In this document: piece by piece, positions 33,916 through 46,199 of the stretch | Position numbering within the stretch: the stretch's first letter is position 1 | Layout: each line of letters opens with the position of its first letter | Origin: Chinchilla lanigera | Lineage: Eukaryota; Chordata; Mammalia; Rodentia; Chinchillidae | Direction: 5' to 3' | NCBI RefSeq assembly: GCF_000276665.1 | Contig: NW_004955404.1 | Span: 28,568,272 to 28,632,271, forward strand | Length of the DNA: 64,000 nt | The notes under the pieces: generated by a model | What the model was told of the DNA's origin: nothing | Seen by the model: only the letters and a program-made list of their open reading frames with translations | Database searches by the model: none | Position numbers and translations under genes: made by a program

Positions 33916-36900
33916 TCATGTTTACTTTGAAATAAAGTTGTTGTGATCCTAGTATGGGAAAAAGATTCATAAAAGAAAGAGTCTTCTGTATACCTGTTTC
34001 TGTCTTTAAATATTAATAAAAAAATAACTTTTAAAAACCTCTATATCATGGATGAAAGTCTCTTTACACTAAAATTTGGGTGGATATTTTGTCATTATTT
34101 ATGTATGTAAATCAATATAGATATATTATCTTAACATTATGTCTAAGAGAAATATTTGGGACTGATATTTCTAAGTTGATTATTTATACTGACCAAAATA
34201 AATCACTTCCTTCTTTATGTTGTGCTGTACAGTGGCAGTGGTATAGAGTCCACTGTGTATCAGCACAAAGTGTTTCTATAGCTAAAGTGTGCGTAGCTTA
34301 AATGATGAAAATCATTGCTATTTTTAAAACACATTTTCAACATTACTATTTTAAAACACATTTTGTGATACCAACACATTTGCTGATGATATTGAAATTT
34401 TTATGTTAATTAAACAACCCCTAACCACTCAGTACATTTCAGATATGTACACTTTGTAATTACCTCCATTATTGAAATAGCTGGCTTGATTTATCCATGC
34501 CACGGTAACACTGTAGCTTCTGTTATTTTTGTCTTTAGAAAAACATAGGTCCCAGTGTGGGAATATAAAACTATTACTGTAAATTAAATATTAAAGCTAA
34601 CTTATTCTTGCATAAGAACGCTGTCAAATAATGGTGATAACTGTTGCTAAGATAGCAACTATTTACTACACTTTGGCTTTTGTTTATTTTGTTTTTTTGA
34701 AGAACAAATTAAAATCAAAATTTCAGTTCTTATGGTAAATTGCATGTAGTTAGTGTGTATAGTTTTACCGATGGTAGTAGCTTAAGGGGGAGCTATTACA
34801 GTCTTAGCTTAGCGATTAAGAAATACAACATTTGTTGAAGGGCTAGGCCTTTTAGTCCAGAATGGATTATCACTTGATCCTTCCTTAAGCATTTTTATAC
34901 AGGAGTGCATTATCCTTGGAGCCACCCCGGGCTCCATGCCTCATTAGCTTGGGTGTTAGATAAATCAAAGGCAGCCTCGGAGACAAAGATAAGCAAACTG
35001 CAGGCCAGCAAGATGATGATGTATGGATCCAGGAGGCTAATAGGAAAGTATTGACAGGAAAATGGTGTGCTTATCCTGCAATCACTGCATATTGCAATGA
35101 GAGCTCCCCAAAGCAGATGGGATACACTTCAGGGAATGCACAACTGCAAGACTGCTGGGCAGAAATGGATCTTGTGCTTTAAATTCTAACAGGAACTTAG
35201 TTTCTTTTTAGCAGAACTTCAAATGCATCAAAATGTGTAGTGGCGTAAGCCAGGGCAACCTCTAAAAAAGAAAATCGCATCTCAAAACTGTAAGTGTTGG
35301 AGTGATTTTCATTCTAGATTTTCTTTCTCACCAGTATGACCTTTGAATAGCAAGAAATAAATAAGCAAGCATACTTTCTATGATTAAAACTGACATGAGT
35401 TTTTCATACACGATGAAATTTGTTTCCATTATTTTATCTGTACGACTAGTCCCCAATACAGTATAAAGTTTACTTTTTATGCTTCTGTGGGATTTAGAAT
35501 GAACACCATTTGAGGAAGATTTAACATGGAACATAATGCACATGTGTATTATTTGTTCTATCCTGAATCTAAATAACATTTTTTCATTCTCATCTACAAT
35601 CAATACCTTTAGACTAAATTAGTCTCTTAAAGTTATGTGCAGAATCTTATTCTCAATATTGCACCTCTTTTTGTTCTGGAAATTATGTATTTTATACATT
35701 TCTTAAGACAATTCAATGGTTTGTAAAATCTAGAAGCTCAGTATAAAAAAAATTATAATACTAACTACAGTGACAGTACCCATTAGAGTCACATATTCAG
35801 AAAAATATTCACTGATACTCATTTGACCTGAGCGTACTGGGTTACTGCCAGGGGTTGAATATTAACTAACAGAATTGATCTGCCAAATCATGATGTGCTC
35901 CTTCAATCACCTCTTTCTTCACTCAGAGTAGAACTTCTTGATTTACTCTAAATGATGTAGCTGTGAGCTTGGGGTTACTCTTACTGCACTCTGGTTCCCT
36001 TTCTTTATGTCCAGGACCATGGAAATTAAATACTGTATATTTATTTCAACAGAATCCAGGAGGTAGGAAAGTCCTATAGCTATACAATGCCTGGGTAGTT
36101 CCTCGCGTGGTACACTTACTAACGCATGCATCACAGTTGGGATGGTGGTGGAGCAGTCACCACTCCATGCCTTCTGCCTTCTGGAGCTCTCAGGTCACTG
36201 TCCTATAAAGACCTGAATATTTTCATGCAGTGAGCAAGAATGGCCCAGATAGGAAATCATAGGAAAATAGCACTGCAAATTTGAGACTATAATTTGTGGT
36301 GATTGATGTGCTAATTTTGTGGTTGCCAGAATGTTCTACATCATTATCTAAAAACCTAACATTTTTTCTGTCCTTAAGGCACTAGTGTACTTCATCTCAT
36401 ATACTATCTACAGAAATTTAGTATCACTATTAGTATTGGATTAGGTAATATTTTAATGAAGATTTTGTATACAGATGTCTTTATCCTTTGTTCAAAGGCA
36501 ATGGGCACACATGAAGACTTGGTTTTTATTTCCTTTTGTAAAATGAGTGCATGTTAGGAGTACAGGACGTTTACCTTCATCTCCGGGGGTGGGTACATGT
36601 ACATTTCTTGATCCTTTTTATTCCCTTTCCTTCCCCACCCACAAGTTTAATTTAATTGTGTTTGAGAGTAATGAACAAAGAAGCAGTGAAACTCTATTTA
36701 TTGTTCAATCTATATTGTACAGATGTAAAAAAAAGAAGACCCTTTCTACTCCCAGAATAAAACCACTTGCAAAGGTCAAAACATTAGTAGCTGGCACAAC
36801 AGATCTGGATTCTGAGGTCTGCTGACAACTAGTCTGCCGTCTCTAGTGTGCTGCCTCTCTAGTCAGCACAGACAGTGTGGGTGAGAAAGTGAGATATTAC

Positions 36901-37338
36901 TGTGCTGCGTTACTAAAAATGAAAAAAAGAACCAAGTCATGAAAAACTGGCCTTGAATCACAAAAGGGAAACACAGCTCACTCGGGCCGCCAGGGTGCTC
37001 TAATATCATTTCATCAGTGAAAAGACAAAGAGATGCAAGAGGCTGCTCCTATTCAGTCTAAGTTATTGACTAGATAGACTGCTGGTCCCACTGACCAGCT
37101 GAAACCTAAATCCACTCTGCTGTCATTTACATTTTGATGGAGAAAATACTTTTCCTTTAGATTTTGCTCTGATGGATCTAGTTGTTGTATCTACTACTGG
37201 ATTTCATGAATCATCTTCATCTTCCTTTTTCTCCAAGGATTTCTGACTTAACAACTTTTTTAAAGAAAATAAGCACTAGAGTGATTATTTTGCAAAATGT
37301 AAAAGACATTATGAAAACTTTACTGAAAAAAAGATTAT
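33916..37338. other. Mostly unique non-coding sequence
   Basis: No gene or confident transposon. The frames at 34080-34301, 35328-35603, 35943-36134 and 36547-36825 show no motif and no splice or promoter context. A candidate regulatory block at 34780-35200 is listed separately. Confidence 0.4.
34780..35200. promoter_or_regulatory. Candidate conserved non-coding segment
   Basis: Unique, balanced sequence with GATA sites (for example near 34986), a short stem ggagcc/ggctcc (34918-34923 and 34930-34935) and no repeat signature or open frame. Function is inferred from character only. Confidence 0.35.
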
Positions 37339-37355
37339 AAACAAATCACCTTAGA

Positions 37356-37533
37356 GTTGGTAATCTGAACAACTTCATTGAAGATAACAATATGTACTAT
37401 AACAACCATTGTTAATTCCTATCATCTTGTTTTAAAGCCCTGTATCGTTTTTATTGTTTTTGTGTTGTTTTGTTTCTCTTTGTGGTTGTTATTTTGTTAT
37501 CTTTTGTTTAAAATAGAAAAAGTTTTAAAAAAA
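37356..37533 (+). mobile_element. 178-bp L1 3' UTR insertion with perfect TSD
   Basis: Only the terminal 3' UTR of the recurrent L1 family ('ctataacaaccattgttaat', 'ttgttttaaagccctgtatc', ending in an A tail). A perfect 17-bp target duplication aaacaaatcaccttaga lies at 37339-37355 and 37534-37550. Severely 5'-truncated. The 64-aa frame at 37378-37572 is spurious. Confidence 0.92.
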
Positions 37534-37694
37534 AAACAAATCACCTTAGAATTCAGTGTAGTACAATTGTAAAAATATTAGTGTCAATGCCTTACTTTCT
37601 TCTACATTATTATTCCCAAAAACTTTATCTTAAAATAAGAGAAATAGGTCACATCATTCCAATTTCCTTGCTAAAGATTTCCTGTGCTTGCTGC

Positions 37695-37772
37695 ATCCTG
37701 TCTCCTTCTCTCTCTTTTTCCCTCGCCTCTCTCTCTTCTCTCTTTTTTTTTCCTTTCTTTTCCCCCTTCCTC
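37695..37772. repeat. Polypyrimidine tract
   Basis: C/T-rich low-complexity tract with TCTC units and a T run. Confidence 0.9.
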
Positions 37773-38169
37773 AAAAATCTCAGGAAGAAATAGTCAAGTG
37801 GAGATCTGAATCCACTGCAGATACACTGGTCAGCTTCTTTTTTAAAAATGAAAATGTACCTTTCAACTAATGTGACTGCAACTTTAAAAATAATTTAGAA
37901 ACACATTGCATACAAAGATGTGAATCTCATAGTTTACTATGTCACCTGTCATAGCTCAGAACCAGTTAAATGATTATTTTTAAAATTATCACCAGAAATC
38001 TCCTACCACTCATATCCAGCCTGCAGCAGTCTTACTTAGGATACCCTTCACTGAGCTGAGCTCCTGAGGAGACTGTGAGGAAGCCAGACATCCCAACAAA
38101 ATAAAACAAATCCAGGCCCCTTTGTAAAGGACACCAGAAGGAATAGAAACTGCTGTTCTAACAGTGCTA

Positions 38170-38720
38170 CCTCATCATGCCTTCTGCCTGCAGCCTGCAT
38201 TGTTGGTCACTGACGTTTATTTTATTTCACCAACCCTGTAAAGTCCCAATCGGTGCCCTCTTCATCATGCTCTGCCTTTGTTCTGCTGGTCCAGCCGCTT
38301 TCCCTGCGCTGCCCATTAGCCCAGGGAGTATTGTGATTAATGCACGTGCTCCCCGCTCCAACCAGCAGGACTGGCCGGTGGCTGCTCTGGAGCAGTCACC
38401 GGTGTCCCTGCGCCTTTAACTGACTTGCCTTTATCTGTCCGCCCCGGGCCTGCAGCTGGGCTCCTCATGGCCTGACCCACCGCCTGCCTCCTGCACCCTG
38501 GGACTCACGCAGGGTGCGTTCATTACTCATCGGTGACAATAACCCATCGAGTAAGATGTAGAACTCAATTCCAGCAGAAAGACCTATAATGTCGGAGTCA
38601 GGAGGTTATCGCTGAGGGACCTGCACCTTGCTCCTGGCTTCTCTTATCGAGAGCTTTACAGGCTCTGCTGGGGCCAGCATCTTGTAAAGCTGAGGGTGGC
38701 AGATTTGGCCTCAGATTAGC
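38170..38720. promoter_or_regulatory. GC-richer unique segment, candidate regulatory element
   Basis: The most GC- and CpG-containing stretch in the window, though too sparse for a CpG island. No repeat signature. Ends with a compact hairpin: agctttaca (38652-38660) pairs with tgtaaagct (38683-38691), enclosing gctgg/ccagc. The 80-aa frame at 38177-38419 has no recognised motif, so coding is not supported. Confidence 0.35.
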
Positions 38721-40527
38721 ATACTTCTTCCTAAGTGGTACTATGTTTAATTAAAAGGTAAACCTCAGTTATTTTTTTTTTTTAGTACTGTAATATAAGA
38801 AAGTAAGAGATGTACATTGTACACTGTGAGTTGGTGGCAGACAGGAAAGACAGCAGATCCCTGAACACTTCTGTCCATGGCGCCTTTAGGTCTCTCTTCT
38901 CCTAGTAAAGGCAAATTGCTCTTCAGTGCCTGGGAGCCCCTTCCTGCACCCGCAATTCTTGTACCACCCCACGGGAGTGCACTTGCGCTTAGCCCTGGAA
39001 CATATTTTGCAACTATTCAGTCCAGCCCCATTTCTCCTTTTATATTTTCCTTTGAAGAATGCATGTTTGAAAGTTTTCATGTGTGTGTCATTCAATGGAG
39101 CATTTACCACCTAGACATTCCAATTTGGTATTAATTAGAAAACATAAAAAGCCCAACTATAAAAGAGGGGGGATTAGGGCAGGCCTGGCTACCCTCGAAA
39201 TATGTCTTTTTATCATTTAATCATTTTCTGAACTATTTACATCACAATATTAAAGTAAAGCATAAGTATTAGAGTCACCTTAATTTCATTACAATATAAA
39301 GATACTCATCAAAATGCAATAATTAACCAGACATCAGAAAGATTCACTTGACTTGATAAGGAAATTCAGGTCACGACCACAGAATCACTGAAAAGAAATC
39401 ATGCAATTAAATACCGTAAGCTGCTTAAAATATTTTTCAGTGATTTTGGGATGTTTATTCACTGAGAAGAAATACTGTGACACCAAATTTTAAAATGTTG
39501 AGAGGATGTGAAAAATACAATTAAGAGAAATTTAATTAAGAGTTTAAGACAGTAAAACCAAGCCAAATGACAGGACTGAGCATACTATTTCATGTTATTG
39601 TAATAACTGTGTGCATCTTTTCTAAAATCTTTGTGAAGACATCATCTTCTTGAAATTTTACCAAGCCTTGACCTAAATTTTTATCACGTCACCCTCTTCC
39701 TGTAACTACACATCCTTCCACAGACAGCTCTGTGGTTTCTCGCTTCTTCACCTTACGGCATTCCACAGAATCTCAGCTTCTCCTGCCGTTATTGCCAGCA
39801 CATCAAACCTGGGCCACTTCCATGAGGGAGGACCCAAAGATGTAACAGACAGCACCATCCTCATACCCTGGGCCCCATACTGCTCCCTTTGGGAAGAGCA
39901 CTTCAGAAGGTGTATAGATTATTATGTAAAAGACAAGAGAGATCTTAGATCGGGACTCCCACAGAGTTCCACAAACCTCAGATCCTTAATTTACTTACAG
40001 TGTTTTTTAAAATATAATTATACTTGTTTTGGGGAAAGTCTGAATTAAAAACATCAAGTCTCAGAAGCTGTAAATATTGCCTTACATTTGTATACTTTAA
40101 CAGGCCAAAAAAAAATCATTACTTGTTTGTCAGATATATTCCACAGCAGGACCCTTTTTAGGTAGCACTCATGAGGGGTATTGTCCCATATCCCACACTA
40201 GAAGAAGCTGTACCTTCACTTTTTCTGAATAGTATCTCAGAGAATTTGCTTATATTGCAGTTGTCCTAGAGGATCATGAGGTAGAGGGCCAGATAACACA
40301 ATGGAGAGATTTGATGAAATATGGAAAACTAGCAGTTTATAGACCCAAGAAGAGTATATCAGTTATTGTTCTATAAAAATTGACCTTCTCTCTTACACAT
40401 TTTGCAATTAATTACCCAAGGTGGAATATCATTTCACCCCGCTTACTAAAAGTCAGTTCCTATCTCAATCAGAGTATTTATTACCTTTACTATATTTTTT
40501 CAGAAAGCATTTCTTTTTTTAAAAAAA
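38721..40527. other. Non-coding sequence
   Basis: No gene supported. Overlapping frames at 38877-39134 on both strands lack motifs. A C-rich stretch at 39660-39830 may be a degraded L2, without confidence. Confidence 0.4.
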
Positions 40528-41097
40528 ATTTTGTACTTTTATATAATGGAATATTACTCAGCTGTAAAGAAAGATAAACTCGAGGCCTTTATATTTAAAT
40601 GGTCACAACTAGAAACCATACTCATAAGTGAAATAAATCAAACATACATGTGCAAGCACCACATTGTGTCACTAGTGTAAAACTTGAAAGAGTTAAGTTA
40701 AACTCGGAGGTATGATAGACACTGTGAAATGATAGGAAACCACTGAACAGTAAAGGGCTTCTGGGATGTGGGAAAAGAGAAGGGAACGAAGGAGAAATTT
40801 TGTATGTATGTATATACAGGATAGTTAACATGGTTGTTCTTCTGTCTTCTATTTCTATGCTGAAAGAAACTGTCAATGAGTCTTTGGTTGACCAGTATTG
40901 CATGTTTATATCTGTTTTCATGAGAAGCCACTTTGAAGATATCAATATGTAATACAACCACCATTGTTAATTCCCTACCACTTTGTTTGTAACTCTGTAT
41001 TGTCTGTATTGTGCTTGTGATATGTTGTAAAATGTTGTATGTCTGTTAATGTTTCCCTCCTTTTGTCTTTAAAATAAAAAAAAAATAAAAAAAGAGA
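40528..41097 (+). mobile_element. L1 3' end, sense (left arm of an inverted pair)
   Basis: Starts with the end of ORF2 ('atggaatattactcagctgt', 'agtgaaataaatcaaacata') and ends with the recurrent 3' UTR ('acaaccaccattgttaattc') and the A-rich tail at about 41072-41097. 5'-truncated. The minus frames at 40622-40964 are artefacts. Confidence 0.85.
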
Positions 41098-41556
41098 AAA
41101 AAACCCAGAATTTCAAAACTAGATAATAGGAGAGTAACAATAGTTAATACATTATGTACTGTTATTGTCAAAGTAGTTACTCAGGGCACAAGATATAGGC
41201 ATGAAAATTTGTCCAAACAATATTAGCACAAACTTTCTTTTCAATGAACTAAGAGAAATTATTAGTATAACTACCTTGTGTTATATATATAGATTTTTCT
41301 TTTCCCTCCTTTCCTTTCTCCTTTCCCACACCCCAGTTTCTCTTTCTTTCTTCCCATTTCACAGTATCTATTGTACATTTTGGATGTTATTTGCTCTTTC
41401 AGCTTCTCACACTAGGGAGACAATATGATGTTTACACGTGAGTCTGATTTATTTCACTGATGAGTATGTTCTTTAGTTACATCCCTTACCTATAAAAGCC
41501 TAGGTTTTATCCTTCTTTATGGCTGAGTAGTACTCTGCTGTATAAAAAGACCTTAC
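41098..41556 (-). mobile_element. L1 3' end, antisense (right arm of an inverted pair)
   Basis: Reverse complement of the same L1 family: 'gtaacaatagttaatacatt', a CT-rich tract at 41298-41360, 'gtgagtctgatttatttcac' and 'atggctgagtagtactctgc'. It lies tail-to-tail with 40528-41097 and its own poly(T) start is missing, so its 3' end was lost or overwritten by the left copy. Confidence 0.82.
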
Positions 41557-41784
41557 TTCATAGTAATCACTTGACATAAATGTTTGTCTCTTGCTCCTTA
41601 GAAGTTGATTCCCTAATTATTTCTTCTATATCCCCTTCCTAGTATCATATTGAGCACGTATTTGTTGAGAGGATGAATCAACCAGTGACTAAAATTTTGT
41701 CTTTGCATACTAAGATATAGCATACAAAATACAAAAGCTTAATCCCTTATGACAAAAACAAAATCACCAACTACATTAATAGTG

Positions 41785-42020
41785 CATCAAGGTGATTGTG
41801 TGCCAGGCATTGTGCATCTACATAGATTACCTTCCTGATCTGCATAATACCTCTCTAAGATATATGTTATCATCTAACAATTAGACTAGACAATAATATT
41901 ATCTCATTAGCTGAATAAGAAAGCTGAGGCCAGAGGAGCTAAACAACGTGTCCACAGTTGCGCAAAGACTAGCAGGTGAAGTACAGCTGTTTGAATCCAG
42001 GCTGCCGGAGTCCGAACTCG
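41785..42020 (-). mobile_element. MIR SINE (antisense)
   Basis: Reverse-complement MIR: 'gtgccaggcattgtgcatct', 'aagctgaggccagaggagct' and 'gtttgaatccaggctgccgg'. Confidence 0.72.
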
Positions 42021-44892
42021 TTAGCAGCTTTAGCAGCTCTGCTCTCCTGACAAGGAGATGAAATATGTAGGACGGCACAGTGCTGTGTGCTTCTTTCCTG
42101 CTTGCTTGAGTGGATCCTCAATGGCTGGGGAAGAAAGACACCAGTCTCCTGACCTCACTTGGGAGACAGCGAGTGGATCATGGTAGAAAGTCATGAAGTC
42201 ACCATGATGTAGTATAGACTTCGCAGGACAGTTTCTCGAAGTCCCGGCTTTCTTTTTGTCGTGGACATTACAGTGCTTCACTGTTTTACCAGTCAAGAAG
42301 ACACCACTGGGATTCCAGGTCAGAGTTGTCCCTTGCAAGCGGGGAGATGAAACTCGATGCCTTCCCTAGTCCCCGCTCAGTCTCTGATCCCTTTTGAAGA
42401 GCTCCGAACAGCACTGTGTCTTAACCTGTGCTGTCCACATCCGTGTGAATTCTCGATTTCATCTTCATGACTTCTGTAACATTTATGACTATTTATTAAG
42501 TGACACTTATGAGGGGTACTCCCACTTAAAAAGGAATCCTTGCCCATTGTACAAAAGTTTTACATGACAAGAAAAATATTAAAAGAAACTAACATAACTT
42601 GAATATTCAATATTAAAAATAAAGCTATGAACATTTTGGTCAGTTTCTTTTCATCATATTAATAATGTATATTTTAAAATTTGAGATAACTATAAAGTTT
42701 GAAATCATCTGTATTTGGTTATTAATAGAACATTAACCTATACATTTACATTTTGTTTTAAATCACAATTTTAATGATCTGTGCTGCAATTTACTTGACT
42801 CCTTCCATTTTATTTAGAATGTAAGTGTTATGATAAACATTCTTATATATACATCTTCTTCTGACGATTTTATCATGGACTATAGTTCTTAGAATGTTTG
42901 AAATTCTGTGATAAGCTTAGATTCTAAGCTTATCTGTGATAAGCTTAGATTCTTTGTAACATTTGATAAATGTTACAAAGTTGCTTTTCAGAACATCTAA
43001 GCCTGTGTTTTTCAATCTGATAGCCACCGGCCACAAGTACCTACTTAGATGTAAATTTGAATGTATTAGACTTAAGAAAATTACAGGTTGTGTTTGCTAG
43101 CACCCTAGCGCTGTGCTGAGCGTTTGGTAAACACAGATATGGGGCGTCCCCGTCTTTGCAGAGGCGTCTAATGGACAGTGGTGAGACCAAAAAGACCCAA
43201 GAGGAAGACAGAAAGAACCATTTGCACTTTGCTTAGTCCTGGAAATGGGAGCAAATAAGAAACTGGTAACTGCCTCAGGCACACAGAACGGATAGCTATA
43301 CAGCAGAAGAGAGGAAAGGTGTGAAAAAGTTTATTAACGTGGGTAGCACAAACGTTCATTCATTTTTACTTTTGCTTAGTTTGAACCCATTTGATTCCCT
43401 TTTAACAAGAGAGTAACTCCTTACAACAAAAGGAAAACCTCTCTTCTCCTGAATATGTATGTTAGCAAAGGCTTTTTTTTTTTAATTCTGAAGAACAGCC
43501 AACATGTTTTGGTGTTGCTAATGCTTTGGGAATCTGCACTCAGAGCCTCCAAGCCTTGCAGAAGAAAGGGAGCACTGAGGACCTGTGTTCAGAGCAGAGC
43601 CAGGAGAAAGGAGGGGAGGCCTCGGAGAGGCTGAGAACTGAAGAACGGCCAACCAAGAGGCCATTCACTCGCTTTTAGTTTCAAGTACCCTATGTAAGGC
43701 TCCATCTTAGAGAATGTGCACAGATGTCAGGAAAGTACCTGGGAACCACACTGTAAAAAGTGCCGTACCTGTGTAAAGGTGTTGTCCACTTATACCCCTA
43801 TTGTTGTGTGGACAATTTCAATCCATATGAACGCGAAGATGAATACAGGGTAGAGGAAGAGCCTGGGCCTACCTATGGCTTGAATGTTTGCACAAGTCAT
43901 CTAACTACCCTATGAGAATTCCTCTTTGACTTTTCCTAAAAGACTCATAAGTCTAGAAATGGCTGGGGTCTGATGTGGACTCTTGAATTGCAAACAGGGT
44001 GCTCCAGAGCTTTGCAGAGTAGAATATCCTGGTATACGAAGAGCTGGTCACCTTTACAATATTGTCAGCAAGGAATTGGGAGGAGTGCTGAGTGCCATGG
44101 CTGTAAGGAAGAGAAACTTGGCAGAGGATGGTAAGTTCATCAGCCTTACTGAATCCACGTTCATTTAGTTTACCTGCTTAGCACACTTTTCTCTTCCATC
44201 TCAGAGTTAGGATCTGAATATATTCCATCAGAACACAGTGAAGGACAGTGTCGTGAGGGTGCTCAATCAGGACGAGCGTTTCTAGCTGTTTTAATTCCAC
44301 ATCAAACATAAATTAATGAGAACTGTGAATAATGTTAGTAAGATAGTTCACCCTCCCAGCTAAAAATAAACATGAAAAAGCAGCTCAGATTCTAAGCTAT
44401 ACTTACAGTCAAGGCCCATCCAGAAGATTTGTGAGCTAGAGAGGCCTGAGTAAAATCATAAAGCTGATTCTTGGCTCTGATTTTAAAAATGTGATTCTTT
44501 TAATAGAACATAAGTTCCTTTTCTACTGGAGTTGTTAAACTGTCAGGATGTGACCACGGGAGACCACTGGGCTCATTCCACTGGGAAAAAGCGTGTGAGG
44601 GATGCAGGAAGCGACCGTCTCGAGAGCATCCTGAGCTCCTGGCTCCAGCAGTATCTGAGTCAGAGGTATTCCCTGATTTCTCCGTTAAGTCATTTAATAA
44701 ATTCCCTTTGGAAATTTTAAAGCATTAGATTAAATAAATTAATAGTGATATATTAAGCCTATTTTGAAAGAGATATAAATAAACTTTTTCTCTTTAAATT
44801 TTTTAAAATGTCCACCAGACATGAGTAGATTAAATAGAGAACTTATCAGAGGGAGATGAAAATGTTTGATTTTATTTCTTCTCTTGGAAGTC
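42021..44892. other. Mostly unique non-coding sequence
   Basis: No gene. The frames at 42030-42338 and 43097-43359 have no motif. A possible DNA-transposon scrap occurs near 43010-43085 ('tagccaccggccacaagtac'). The hairpin cluster at 42905-42979 is listed separately. Confidence 0.4.
42905..42979. repeat. Hairpin cluster with perfect direct and inverted repeats
   Basis: A 21-bp direct repeat (42905-42925 and 42933-42953, identical) overlaps a perfect 10-bp inverted repeat gataagctta/taagcttatc (42910-42919, 42925-42934). It is followed by a perfect 12-bp inverted repeat tttgtaacattt/aaatgttacaaa (42953-42964, 42968-42979). No transposon family recognised. Confidence 0.9.
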
Positions 44893-45152
44893 GCAATAGC
44901 ACAGTGCCTAAGAGAAAATTCTAAATTCATGTTAACCGAGTTTAAATCTTGGTTCCACTAAATACTAGCTGGGTGACCTTGTGCACATTATATAAGTTCT
45001 CTGTGTCTTGTGCTCCTTCTATATAAAATAGAGGATAAGAATAGCACCTTACTCATAGGGATGTTATAATAATTTAATGAGTTAAGGCCTGTAATACATT
45101 AGAACAGCACCTGGCACAGTGTAATGCACTATAAATCTTGCCGTTGTTATTA
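44893..45152 (+). mobile_element. MIR SINE, near full length
   Basis: Sense MIR: 'atagcacagtgcctaagaga', 'tcttggttccactaaatact', 'agctgggtgaccttgtgcac', 'tttaatgagttaaggcctgt' and 'agcacctggcacagtgtaat'. The best-preserved MIR in the window. Confidence 0.85.
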
Positions 45153-45499
45153 TAGGCTAACAAGGTAGAGCACACTCACACTGACCAATTTTTGTACAAT
45201 ATATATATGTATTCCAGGCTTGAAATTGCACAGTCCTGAGATTGGAGATCACCACACCAAGCTTTTATCATATAGCTACTAAATGATATTAAGACTGACC
45301 TTGAGAAATACTGGTTACATCACGGCTATACGTAATAAAGTGAATCCTAAAAATAAGTCATTTGCTTGAGTGATTTCAATTTTTGCATGAGTGACTTCAG
45401 TTTTCATAATGCCTTGGCGTATCATCTGCAGATACAAAAAGTTACATATCCTTCAAAACAAATCATATAGAATGATAATAATGTAGGTCTTTTTATTTT

Positions 45500-45725
45500 A
45501 TGGAAAAGGTAAAATGAAATTTCATAGTAAGATGACAGAAGAATAACAATAGTTAATATATTGTATATTATTGTATTTAAAGTAGCTAAAATTTCTCCAA
45601 TCCATATAAACACAAACCTTCCTTTTCTATGAACTAAGAGACAGTAATAGTATAACTAACTTGCATTGTTCTCTCTTTTCTCTTCTTTTCTTTTTCCCTT
45701 TTAACAGCATACGTCTTAATAATGC
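45500..45725 (-). mobile_element. L1 3' UTR fragment (antisense)
   Basis: 'gaataacaatagttaatata', 'ttctatgaactaagagacag' and a CT-rich tract match the L1 3' UTR seen at 41098-41556. Truncated on both sides. Confidence 0.68.
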
Positions 45726-46199
45726 CCTTCTGAACATGTTTTACTCTTCTTAATCAAGCTGTATCTTTAAATTTAGTGTCTCTCATCTTCATCTTTACTT
45801 AAGTAACTCTTCAAACACCAACAAAAGTGAGTGAAAACAGCATTCAATACAATGCTCCAATCTTGGTCCTAAACTATGTATTATAAGTTTTTTTCACAGC
45901 CTCTTTCATCTGAAGCAGTTCATCTAATAAATATGAAAGCCTGTATCAAAGCCATGACCTTACACATGGCACACTACACCTATAAAATTGGGTGTTTATG
46001 TCTAAAACAAAAGCAAACTTCACAGTCTTAGTAATGCCTGGGTGCGCCTTTATTAATCAAGGTTTGGAGAACTAGTTTTTTAATCTAATTTAACTTGGAT
46101 ATCTTATGAGTTATGAGATAGAAATACTCCCATCAATAACTATATCAGTAATTGGGGCTCCATTTAGATATGCATTAGTGTTGGGATTGAAGTAGAAAA
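45726..46199. other. Unassigned non-coding sequence
   Basis: No recognised repeat or gene. Confidence 0.4.

Noticed and set aside
38177..38419. 80-aa frame in the GC-richer segment, considered as an exon
   Set aside because: No splice-site pair, known domain or neighbouring exon could be supported.
43010..43085. Possible DNA transposon with 'gatagccaccggccacaagt'
   Set aside because: Too short and diverged to name; left as a trace.
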